From Prevotellaceae bacterium (GTDB lineage Bacteria > Bacteroidota > Bacteroidia > Bacteroidales > Bacteroidaceae): a stretch of 8,099 nt of DNA. The stretch is from the NCBI GenBank assembly GCA_022508635.1, contig JAFLUV010000108.1:1-8099 (forward strand), in the 5' to 3' direction. The notes below the pieces were generated by a model, which searched no databases, was not told the DNA's origin, and saw nothing but the letters and a program-made list of their open reading frames with translations. The translations under genes and the position numbers were made by a program. Positions 1 through 6,321 of the stretch are shown piece by piece (within the stretch, counting starts at the first letter, position 1; each line of letters begins with the position of its first letter).

Positions 1-42
1 ATCAATCTCACAACCGAGGGCGAAATAGACGGCTTGTCATAG
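1..42 (+). CDS. possible C-terminal end of an upstream gene (partial)
   Basis: Read from base 1, 13 sense codons of plausible codon use (Glu, Gly and Asp rich, ending Gly-Leu-Ser) precede a TAG at 40-42. The strand matches the next four genes. The other plus-strand frame that stays open longest (3-86) gives a less natural peptide, and every minus-strand ATG in this area meets a stop within a few codons. The fragment is too short to assign to a family and could be chance. Confidence 0.25.
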   Translation: MNLTTEGEIDGLS

Positions 43-169
43 TCTGTTATATGGCATGCAATGTGTTTGCAGCGTTACCTTTTTGATGGCATTATACTAA
101 ACATAATGACGATTATATTACAAGAGACTTTCCTTTCTTTATTACATTCTATGTTTTTGTCCGATATAT

Positions 170-201
170 TTTGGGTAGGTTGAAATAATTTCTTAACTTT
201 G
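170..201 (+). promoter_or_regulatory. Bacteroidetes-type promoter for the oxidoreductase-sulfatase unit
   Basis: TTTG at 170-173 and TAACTTTG at 194-201 are separated by exactly 20 bases. This fits the primary sigma factor consensus of Bacteroidetes (-33 TTTG, 19-21 bases, -7 TAnnTTTG) at every fixed position. Transcription would be expected to start near 207, giving a leader of about 38 bases before the ATG at 246. The leader has no Shine-Dalgarno sequence, as is usual in this phylum. The start site is an inference from spacing. Confidence 0.75.
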
Positions 202-245
202 CAACTGGTCGCATACAACTTTACACCATATACTATTTAGAAACA

Positions 246-1244
246 ATGAAAATTTCTATAGTTGGAACAGGTAAAATCGCTGAAGAAGTGCTGAAACTTC
301 TGCACAAGGATTTCCATGACAAGATAGAAGTGACTGGCATCTATGCACGCGAACAAAGTGTGGAGCACGCCATCGACCTCTGCATGGCGTATGCACCGAC
401 AGGTTTTGTCTACACTGACTATCAGAGGATGCTTCAGGAGGCAGAAGCAGATTTTGTTTACATTGCCAACGCCAACCATGTTCACCACGAATATGCGATG
501 CAAGCGATGACAGCTGGAAAGAATGTCATTATTGAGAAGCCGGTCGCAGTAAATCGTGTTCAGACAGAAGAACTTATTGATACTGCAATACAGCGTTGCG
601 TCTATTGTCTGCCCGCATTCTCTTTGCTTTATATGCCGCTCTTCCGCCAGTTGCAGGAAGTTCTGCCCTTGATAGGTGTAGTCCGCATGGTGCACTGCAA
701 CTTTGCCCAGCGTAGCAGTCGCTATGACCGCTATCTGCGCGGCGAGCTGACACCTGTTTTTGACCCTGCCATGGCAGGAGGCACACTTGCTGACCTCAAC
801 ATCTACAACCTATGCTTTGCCATCGGCCTGTTCGGACCGCCCAGAACAGTACGCTACGACTGGAACCGTGGCTACAATGGTATAGACACCAGTGGCACAT
901 TGGTATGCCACTACCCTACTTCAGTGGCTGTCCTTAGTGCATCAAAGGACTCTGACGGACTCTCTTATGGCTGCATCCAAGGCGAGGACGGATATATCGA
1001 GATACACGGTTCGGTGAGTATACTTGACTCCTTTACGCTCCACCAAAGAGGTAAAGAGCCTGTCACCTATAAGAGTGAAACTGGTCGCCATCGTCTCAAC
1101 TATGAATTCAGTGAGTTTCTCGCCCTCATCGAAAACAAACAGGAGTGCCATATCGTCCTCCCCTACGTGACCCGTATCATGCAAGAGATATCAATCGCGC
1201 AAGAGCGTACAACATATTTTCCACCATTAAATACTATATCGTGA
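246..1244 (+). CDS. Gfo/Idh/MocA family NAD(P)-dependent oxidoreductase
   Basis: A 332-residue cytoplasmic protein with no signal peptide. It opens with a Rossmann nucleotide-binding motif (GTGKIAEEVL, residues 7-16) and has the family's Glu-Lys-Pro signature at 97-99, whose lysine normally contacts cofactor and substrate. A GGTLADLNIY stretch at 178-187 places Asp183 and Tyr187 where the second-domain catalytic residues of this family lie; the Tyr instead of His resembles the dihydrodiol-dehydrogenase-like branch. The likely role is redox chemistry on a sugar or sugar derivative, but the substrate cannot be read from the sequence. The ATG is preceded by an A-rich leader without Shine-Dalgarno and lies about 38 bases after the predicted transcription start. 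The stop codon overlaps the start of the sulfatase gene, so the two are probably one operon and may act on the same sulfated or modified sugar. That pathway link is an inference. Confidence 0.85.
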   Translation: MKISIVGTGKIAEEVLKLLHKDFHDKIEVTGIYAREQSVEHAIDLCMAYAPTGFVYTDYQRMLQEAEADFVYIANANHVHHEYAMQAMTAGKNVIIEKPVAVNRVQTEELIDTAIQRCVYCLPAFSLLYMPLFRQLQEVLPLIGVVRMVHCNFAQRSSRYDRYLRGELTPVFDPAMAGGTLADLNIYNLCFAIGLFGPPRTVRYDWNRGYNGIDTSGTLVCHYPTSVAVLSASKDSDGLSYGCIQGEDGYIEIHGSVSILDSFTLHQRGKEPVTYKSETGRHRLNYEFSEFLALIENKQECHIVLPYVTRIMQEISIAQERTTYFPPLNTIS

Positions 1245-2791
1245 ACAAGCTCCCACTCATCCTTCTTGGCAGCTGTGCTGCAAGTGCAGCACAAGCCCAG
1301 CGCTGGAACATCGTCTACATCATGAGTGACGACCATTCCTATCAAGCTATAAGTGCCTACGAACATCCTTTGGGGCAATTGGCTCCTACCCCCAACATCG
1401 ACCGTCTTGCAGAGCGCGGCATGCTCTTTCGTCGTGCCTATGTAGAAAACTCACTTAGCACACCAAGCCGTGCCTGCCTGATGACAGGCATGTACAGTCA
1501 CCAGAGCGGACAGCGTACGCTGGACTGCCCCATCGACCCCGAAGCTCCCTTCGTCAGTGAATACCTTCAGCAAGCTGGCTACCAGACGGGTATGATGGGA
1601 AAGTGGCACATGCTTTGCGACCCGAAAGGCTTCGATAGTTACTACATACTCTCCGGACAGGGTGAATACTATGATCCTGGTTTCCGTTCGAAAGACAGCG
1701 GAGGCAAATACATCACAGAAAGGGGTTATGTCACAAATCTTATCACCGACCATGCCATACGCTTCCTTGAAGAGCGCGACCGTGAAAAACCATTTGCTCT
1801 CTTCGTTCATCACAAGGCTCCCCATCGCAACTGGATGCCGCCCATCGATATGTTGGATCTTTACGAAGACATCGAATTTCCTCTGCCTGCAACCTTCCGC
1901 GATGACTATGCCACTCGGGGACGTGCAGCACATGAGCAAGAGATGAGCATTGAAAAAGACATGGAGATGTGCTACGACTTGAAGGTCACACAAATAAAGC
2001 CTGGTATGGGCTATACCCACGAACGTAACGGCGATGCATTCCGCCACCAACTTTCACGCATGTCGCCTGAACAACGAGAAAAATGGGAATCTGCCTACAC
2101 TCCGCGCAATGAAGCAATGCTTGCGCAGCACCTTACTGGCGACGAACTTCTACAATGGAAGTATCAGCGATACATTCGTGACTACATGCGCGTTATCCAC
2201 AGCGTAGACCAACAGGTAGGTCGCCTGCTCGATTATCTGGAGGAAAACGGTCTGATGGACAACACACTTGTTGTTTACACTAGCGACCAAGGGTTCTATA
2301 TGGGAGAGCATGGATGGTTCGACAAACGTTTCATGTACGAAGAGTCTTTCCGTACACCCTTACTCGTTTGCGCTCCAGGTTTAAAGGGCGGGCAGACCAG
2401 CGATGCCCTCGTACAGAACATCGACTTTGCTCCCACATTTCTTGATATAGCTGATGCAGAGAAGCCCCAACAGATGGTAGGGCAGACGCTTCTGCCTGTC
2501 TTGAGCAATAAAGGAAAGGAGCCTAAGGAATGGCGTGAATATCTCTATTATCACTATTATGATTTCCCTGCAGAACATAACGTCAGCCGGCACGACGGTG
2601 TGAGTGACGGCAGATATAAGTTGCTGCACTTCTACGGTCCGAACGGAACATACGATGAGTTCTATGACATCAAGAAAGATCCCAACGAACTTCATAATGT
2701 AGTAAATGAGAAAAAATATGCAAGACACCTGAACCGCTTGAAGTTGCAGCTTGACAAGTTCAGGAAGGAACAGCATGTCGACGAGTGGTAG
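1241..2791 (+). CDS. exported S-type sulfatase (family S1)
   Basis: An arylsulfatase-superfamily enzyme of about 516 residues that hydrolyses sulfate esters, probably on a host or dietary glycan. I chose the GTG at 1241 because it overlaps the preceding stop as GTGA and puts a signal peptide at the N-terminus: Lys3, a short hydrophobic run, then a likely cut after AQA at residue 19. The in-frame ATG at 1145 would lie inside the upstream gene and add 32 non-signal residues. The formylglycine motif STPSR begins at Ser73, so this is the serine type that needs a radical-SAM maturase (anSME). Other expected active-site residues are Asp30-Asp31, Lys121 and His123 (GKWH), His191 (HHKAPH), Asp349-Gln350 (SDQG), and Lys362 (FDKR). 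The C-terminal part (YYHYYDFP, then GRYKLLHFY) is typical of Bacteroidetes sulfatases often labelled iduronate or glucosamine-6-sulfatase. Substrate is not assigned. A Cys at residue 12 makes a lipoprotein a weaker alternative. Confidence 0.9.
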   Translation: MNKLPLILLGSCAASAAQAQRWNIVYIMSDDHSYQAISAYEHPLGQLAPTPNIDRLAERGMLFRRAYVENSLSTPSRACLMTGMYSHQSGQRTLDCPIDPEAPFVSEYLQQAGYQTGMMGKWHMLCDPKGFDSYYILSGQGEYYDPGFRSKDSGGKYITERGYVTNLITDHAIRFLEERDREKPFALFVHHKAPHRNWMPPIDMLDLYEDIEFPLPATFRDDYATRGRAAHEQEMSIEKDMEMCYDLKVTQIKPGMGYTHERNGDAFRHQLSRMSPEQREKWESAYTPRNEAMLAQHLTGDELLQWKYQRYIRDYMRVIHSVDQQVGRLLDYLEENGLMDNTLVVYTSDQGFYMGEHGWFDKRFMYEESFRTPLLVCAPGLKGGQTSDALVQNIDFAPTFLDIADAEKPQQMVGQTLLPVLSNKGKEPKEWREYLYYHYYDFPAEHNVSRHDGVSDGRYKLLHFYGPNGTYDEFYDIKKDPNELHNVVNEKKYARHLNRLKLQLDKFRKEQHVDEW

Positions 2792-2850
2792 TACACGCGT
2801 ACCGTACATTTAATTATAATAACAAGGGTAGATAATTGATATTATTTTCG

Positions 2851-2858
2851 TATCTTTG
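2851..2858 (+). promoter_or_regulatory. -7 element of the probable fabD promoter
   Basis: TATCTTTG matches the Bacteroidetes -7 consensus TAnnTTTG at all fixed positions. No TTTG lies 19-21 bases upstream, so the -33 half is weak or missing. Transcription would begin near 2864, about 28 bases before the fabD ATG. I saw no convincing terminator between the sulfatase stop (2791) and this site, so read-through from the upstream unit is possible. Confidence 0.6.
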
Positions 2859-2868
2859 CACCGAATTT

Positions 2869-2892
2869 AACGAAACACACAAACGAAACACA
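2869..2892 (+). repeat. two 11-base direct repeats in the fabD leader
   Basis: AACGAAACACA occurs at 2869-2879 and again at 2882-2892, a period of 13 bases. The last base of the second copy is the A of the fabD start codon. The pair fills nearly the whole predicted untranslated leader. A-rich, unstructured leaders are normal for efficient translation in Bacteroidetes, so the repeat may only reflect that composition. A regulatory role is possible but not shown. Confidence 0.7.
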
Positions 2893-3791
2893 TGAAAGCA
2901 TTTGTATTTCCAGGTCAGGGATCACAATTTACAGGCATGGGCAAAGAGCTCTATGACAGTAATCCTAAGGCAAAAGAACTTTATGAAAAAGCAAACGAGA
3001 TACTTGGCTTCCGTATTACGGACATTATGTTCGAGGGCGATGCTGAGGAACTGAAGCAGACGAAAGTAACACAACCTGCCGTCTTCTTGCATAGTGTCAT
3101 CACGGCTATTTGCATGGGTGATGAGTTTCAACCCGATATGGTGGGCGGTCACAGCCTTGGCGAGTTCAGTGCCTTGGTTGCAGCTGGAGCGCTTTCTTTC
3201 GAGGATGGTCTGCGTCTGGTATATGCCCGTGCGATGGCTATGCAGAAGGCTTGTGAGGCTGCTCCCGGCACCATGGCAGCCGTCATTGGCCTTGCCGACG
3301 AAACCATTGAACAGATATGCACGGAGGTGAGTGCTGCAAGTGAAGGCGTTGTTATTCCTGCTAACTACAATTGTCCTGGTCAGTTAGTTATCAGTGGCAA
3401 TGTAGCAGAAGTGAACGTAGCCTGCGAGAAGCTGAAGGAAGCTGGTGCCAAGCGTGCCCTTGTGCTGCCTGTCGGAGGTGCCTTCCACAGTCCACTTATG
3501 CAGCCCGCCAAGGATGAGTTGCAGGCAGCTATCGAAAAGACAGAGTTCCACACACCTCGATGTCCTATTTATCAGAACGTTGATGCACAGGCTCACACTG
3601 ATGCTGTCGAGATAAAGGACAACCTCACCCGTCAGCTCACAGCAAGTGTCCGTTGGACACAAGAGGTGCGGAACATGATTGCAGCTGGTGCCACGGAGTT
3701 CACGGAATGTGGTCCCGGAAAGGCATTGCAGGGCATGATTTCCAAGATAGCCAAGGGTAACGACAGCATTACAATAAGCGGTATACAATGA
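2892..3791 (+). CDS. fabD: malonyl-CoA:ACP S-malonyltransferase
   Basis: A 299-residue cytoplasmic enzyme that moves the malonyl group from CoA to acyl carrier protein, supplying the extender unit for type II fatty-acid synthesis. The N-terminal FPGQGSQ (residues 6-12) is the family's oxyanion-loop motif. Ser88 in GGHSLGEFSA is the nucleophile, Arg113 fits the residue that binds the malonyl carboxylate, and His199 in GGAFHSPLM completes the dyad. The C-terminal TECGPGKALQGM stretch is also typical. Length is close to the usual 300-310 residues and nothing is missing. The ATG is the first codon of the conserved MKAFVFPGQG start. The gene has its own -7 element about 35 bases upstream, and its stop overlaps the ATG of the GH13 gene by four bases. 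No other fatty-acid synthesis gene is in the window. Confidence 0.97.
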   Translation: MKAFVFPGQGSQFTGMGKELYDSNPKAKELYEKANEILGFRITDIMFEGDAEELKQTKVTQPAVFLHSVITAICMGDEFQPDMVGGHSLGEFSALVAAGALSFEDGLRLVYARAMAMQKACEAAPGTMAAVIGLADETIEQICTEVSAASEGVVIPANYNCPGQLVISGNVAEVNVACEKLKEAGAKRALVLPVGGAFHSPLMQPAKDELQAAIEKTEFHTPRCPIYQNVDAQAHTDAVEIKDNLTRQLTASVRWTQEVRNMIAAGATEFTECGPGKALQGMISKIAKGNDSITISGIQ

Positions 3792-5425
3792 TAATATATC
3801 AAGTCTTTACTCGCCTTTTTGGCGCAGACAGACAGATGTGCATACCCTTTGGCTCCAAGACAAGGAACGGATGCGGGACTATGCGGGACTTTACAGCCAA
3901 GGCTCTGAACGAAATTCGGAGCCTTGGCTGTACTCATATATGGTATACAGGTGTCATTGAACATGCCAGCAAGACAGGTTACCCGTCCTTCGATATTCCT
4001 TCCGACAATCCCGATGTGGTGAAAGGTGAGGCAGGAAGCCCTTATGCAATCCGCGACTACTATGACATAGACCCTGATATTGCGAATCATCCGAAAGTGC
4101 GCATGCATGAGTTCGAACTGCTCATACGGCGCTCTCACAGGGCAAAGCTGAAGGTTATCATCGACTTTGTTCCCAACCATGTAGCTCGTCAGTACTATTC
4201 GGATGCAAAGCCAAAAGGTGTTCGCGACCTTGGTCAGGACGACAATACATCACAGTCCTTTTCACCTGACAACAACTTCTACTATCTTCCTTTTGAACAG
4301 CTACATCTGGACAATATCATGTCCGATAGTACTTACGAGGAAAAGCCTGCAAAGGCAACCGGTAACGACAACTTTACAGCCTGGCCAGGACGCAATGACT
4401 GGTACGAGACGATCAAGCTGAATTACGGCATCGACTATCTTTCCGGACATAAGGCACACTTCTCCCCTACTCCCAACACTTGGCATAAGATGTTAGACAT
4501 CTTGCTCTACTGGGCTGCAAAGGGCATCGACGGCTTTCGCTGCGACATGGCAGAAATGGTTCCCGTTGAGTTCTGGGAGTGGGCTGTGCCACAAGTCAAG
4601 GCGGCATATCCTAAAATTATATTCATTGCAGAAGTATACAATCCCGGTTTGTACCGTTCCTATATCCATCGCGGGCAGTTTGATTACCTTTACGATAAGG
4701 TCGGGCTCTACGATACACTGCTCAGTGTCTGTCGTGGACAGAGCACGCATACCATCACGGATTGCTGGAAATCGGTAGACGATATCAACGGTCGCATGCT
4801 TAATTTCCTGGAGAATCATGACGAACAGCGACTTGCCAGCGATTTCTTGCTCGGTGATGCAAAAGCAGCTCTGCCTGCCCTGCTCGTCAGCAGCCTTATG
4901 CATCGTCCCTTCATGCTCTACTTCGGACAGGAGCTTGGCGAGCGTGGTATGGACGAGGAAGGTTTCAGTGGCAGGGACGGTCGCACGACTATTTTCGACT
5001 ACTGGAGCGTGCAAAGCATCCGTCGGTGGCGCAACAGAGGAAGATTCGACGGCAAACTGATGCTGCCTGAGGAACAGGCGCTTCGCACGTGTTATCAGCA
5101 AATCCTGCGACTTCGTGAGCGGGACGTTTTTGCCAATGGCGCTTTCTTCGATCTGATGTATGCTAACCAGCATCTGCACCGGCAGTATGCCTTTATTCGC
5201 CATACGAAAAAGAAGTTTGCGATAGTCATCGCGAATTTCTCCGATACGGAAGAGAGCATTACGCTCAACTTTCCTGAACATTTCTTTACATTCTCCCGTA
5301 TTAAAGAGAAGGAGGAGATTACTCTGACCAATTTACTGGATCGTAAGAAGATAACTGTTCCGTTCTCTGCAACGAAGCCGCTTATGATCACCTTGCCTGC
5401 GCGTCTCGGCGTTGTGCTTTCATAG
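3788..5425 (+). CDS. GH13 alpha-amylase-family enzyme, cytoplasmic
   Basis: A 545-residue glycoside hydrolase family 13 protein acting on alpha-glucans or related alpha-glucosides. All four GH13 regions are intact: DFVPNH (126-131), GFRCDMAE (249-256) with nucleophile Asp253, FIAEVYNP with acid/base Glu282, and ENHDEQR (342-348) with transition-state Asp345. The (beta/alpha)8 barrel is followed by an all-beta C-terminal domain from about residue 450. The protein starts directly with MIIYQVFTRLFG, the first barrel strand, and has no signal peptide, so it should work in the cytoplasm on imported or stored glucan. This sets it apart from secreted Sus-type amylases. The ATG overlaps the fabD stop as ATGA, implying translational coupling. 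Codons 28-49 contain a tandem repeat and a strong hairpin, listed separately. Exact substrate and whether it hydrolyses or transfers cannot be decided here. Confidence 0.93.
   Translation: MIIYQVFTRLFGADRQMCIPFGSKTRNGCGTMRDFTAKALNEIRSLGCTHIWYTGVIEHASKTGYPSFDIPSDNPDVVKGEAGSPYAIRDYYDIDPDIANHPKVRMHEFELLIRRSHRAKLKVIIDFVPNHVARQYYSDAKPKGVRDLGQDDNTSQSFSPDNNFYYLPFEQLHLDNIMSDSTYEEKPAKATGNDNFTAWPGRNDWYETIKLNYGIDYLSGHKAHFSPTPNTWHKMLDILLYWAAKGIDGFRCDMAEMVPVEFWEWAVPQVKAAYPKIIFIAEVYNPGLYRSYIHRGQFDYLYDKVGLYDTLLSVCRGQSTHTITDCWKSVDDINGRMLNFLENHDEQRLASDFLLGDAKAALPALLVSSLMHRPFMLYFGQELGERGMDEEGFSGRDGRTTIFDYWSVQSIRRWRNRGRFDGKLMLPEEQALRTCYQQILRLRERDVFANGAFFDLMYANQHLHRQYAFIRHTKKKFAIVIANFSDTEESITLNFPEHFFTFSRIKEKEEITLTNLLDRKKITVPFSATKPLMITLPARLGVVLS
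3871..3890 (+). repeat. perfect 10-base tandem duplication inside the GH13 gene
   Basis: ATGCGGGACT is present twice back to back. The unit length is not a multiple of three, so the copies are read in different frames (Gly-Cys-Gly-Thr, then Met-Arg-Asp-Phe). The protein runs through both in the form expected for the family (NGxGxxxDFT), so the two-copy state is the intact reading frame. Loss or gain of one unit by slippage would cause a frameshift. Confidence 0.9.
3892..3932 (+). other. strong intragenic hairpin in the GH13 coding sequence
   Basis: Bases 3892-3909 pair with 3915-3932: 14 perfect outer pairs (TACAGCCAAGGCTC against its exact complement), one T-G wobble (3906/3918), then three more pairs closing a five-base loop CGAAA. 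In mRNA this is an 18-pair stem spanning codons 35-49 of the GH13 gene. No T-run follows, so it is not a standard intrinsic terminator. The encoded peptide (FTAKALNEIRSLGCTH) is ordinary for the family, so the pairing comes from codon choice as well as from protein constraint. Confidence 0.9.
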
Positions 5426-5443
5426 GCAAAAAAGCCTGCTTTT
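5424..5443 (+). terminator. weak terminator-like hairpin after the GH13 gene
   Basis: Two overlapping small hairpins sit on the stop codon: AGGC with GCCT around six A's (5424-5437), and AAAAGC with GCTTTT (5430-5443) ending in four T's. Either alone is marginal, they exclude each other, and comF begins only 47 bases after the GH13 stop. This may attenuate rather than terminate, or mean nothing. Confidence 0.25.
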
Positions 5444-5471
5444 ACATTGTCGTCTGTATATGTGTACGTGA

Positions 5472-6158
5472 GTGAACCTGATTGCTGACTTGAAGGAACT
5501 GCTATTGCCGCGGTGCTGTCCGGTGTGCAATAAACTGCTGATGAGGGGCGAAGACGTGATGTGTGCTTTTTGCGCTATCGGATTTCCGCGCTTTCGTTCT
5601 ACAGACATCAAGGATAACTCGTTGCTTCGGAGGCTTTGGGACTGGACCGACATCAAGCATGCGACAACGTTCTTTTCCTACAATCACTTTTCGCCATACC
5701 ATAACCTTGTCATTGACTTTAAGTTCCACGGAAAGAGCGATCTTGCCGTGAAGATGGGCAGATGGGCTGCCATGGAGGCTATGAAGTCGGGGTTCTGGGA
5801 CGAGATAGATGCCTTGGTTCCTGTGCCTCTGACGCGCTGGAGGAAATGGCAACGCGGCTACAATCAGGCGGAGTTGCTGGCTCGTGGCATGTCGGAGGTG
5901 ACGGGGCTGCCGGTGGTGAACCTGCTCCGCCGCACGGAGAACCGTATTTCGCAGACACAGCTTAGCAATGAGCAGCGGCGTAAGAACGCAGAGGGTATCT
6001 ACAGGGCATCCCGGCTCGAAGGGTGGCGCGGCAAGCACCTGCTCCTGGTGGACGACGTGATGACGACTGGCTCTACCCTGGCCAACTGCGCGCTGGCTCT
6101 GCGCGATGCTGAGAAGGGCAATGAGATAAGCGTCTTCCCGCTGACGTTTGCATATTAG
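5472..6158 (+). CDS. ComF-family phosphoribosyltransferase-like protein
   Basis: A 228-residue protein related to ComF/GntX. Four cysteines at 16, 19, 31 and 34 (CPVC and CAFC) form an N-terminal zinc-ribbon-like knuckle. FKFHGK (83-88) and RGYNQAELLA (128-137) are the usual middle motifs. LLVDDVMTTGSTL (191-203) is the PRPP-binding loop of type I phosphoribosyltransferases. In naturally competent bacteria ComF helps move single-stranded DNA after uptake; in many others, including non-competent Bacteroidetes, the role is unknown, so competence should not be assumed. The GTG at 5472 follows an in-frame TGA at 5469-5471 and is the earliest possible start. The next in-frame ATG (codon 24) would cut off the first cysteine pair. 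It lies 47 bases after the GH13 gene with no convincing promoter, so it is probably cotranscribed. Confidence 0.9.
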   Translation: MNLIADLKELLLPRCCPVCNKLLMRGEDVMCAFCAIGFPRFRSTDIKDNSLLRRLWDWTDIKHATTFFSYNHFSPYHNLVIDFKFHGKSDLAVKMGRWAAMEAMKSGFWDEIDALVPVPLTRWRKWQRGYNQAELLARGMSEVTGLPVVNLLRRTENRISQTQLSNEQRRKNAEGIYRASRLEGWRGKHLLLVDDVMTTGSTLANCALALRDAEKGNEISVFPLTFAY

Positions 6159-6220
6159 GGAATGAGTGGAAGAATATGATGATATATGTCAAGAAAAGTA
6201 TCAAAATGCGCTTCTTTTTG

Positions 6221-6241
6221 AACTTTTTCTTACAAAAAGTT
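6221..6241. repeat. inverted repeat overlapping the gdhA promoter
   Basis: AACTTTTT (6221-6228) and AAAAAGTT (6234-6241) are perfect complements around a five-base spacer. The dyad ends inside the -33 element of the predicted gdhA promoter and is centred about 45 bases before the predicted start. That is a suitable position for a regulator, but AT-rich symmetry also arises by chance. It has no T-run after it, so it is a poor terminator for comF. Confidence 0.5.
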
Positions 6242-6270
6242 GCAGGATTGTGCTTTTCTCAGTAATTTTA
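6239..6270 (+). promoter_or_regulatory. probable gdhA promoter
   Basis: GTTG at 6239-6242 and TAATTTTA at 6263-6270 lie exactly 20 bases apart. Each half differs from the Bacteroidetes consensus (TTTG and TAnnTTTG) by one base. Transcription would start near 6276, giving a leader of about 45 bases that is strongly AT-rich and has no Shine-Dalgarno sequence. The strong change of codon bias at gdhA also suggests separate expression from comF. Confidence 0.6.
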
Positions 6271-6321
6271 CACCCGGATAACATATTATAAACGTTAGCT
6301 TTAATTAAATTTTATTTTATT

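Noticed and set aside
43..169. Small gene or RNA in the AT-rich upstream spacer
   Set aside because: Short frames on both strands meet stops quickly, and I saw no tRNA fold, strong hairpin or riboswitch-like pattern.
1145..1240. N-terminal extension of the sulfatase from the ATG at 1145
   Set aside because: It lies inside the oxidoreductase gene and reads as out-of-frame sequence; the GTG at 1241 gives a signal peptide and a GTGA overlap.
3892..3932. Intrinsic terminator between fabD and the amylase
   Set aside because: The stem is strong but no T-run follows on either strand, and the reading frame continues intact with all GH13 motifs downstream.
4493..5281. 262-residue open frame on the minus strand opposite the GH13 gene
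   Set aside because: It overlaps fully with conserved GH13 catalytic regions on the plus strand and resembles no family.
5425..5472. Promoter for comF
   Set aside because: A -7-like TATATGTG at 5457-5464 has one mismatch, no -33 partner at the right distance, and would start only a couple of bases before the GTG.
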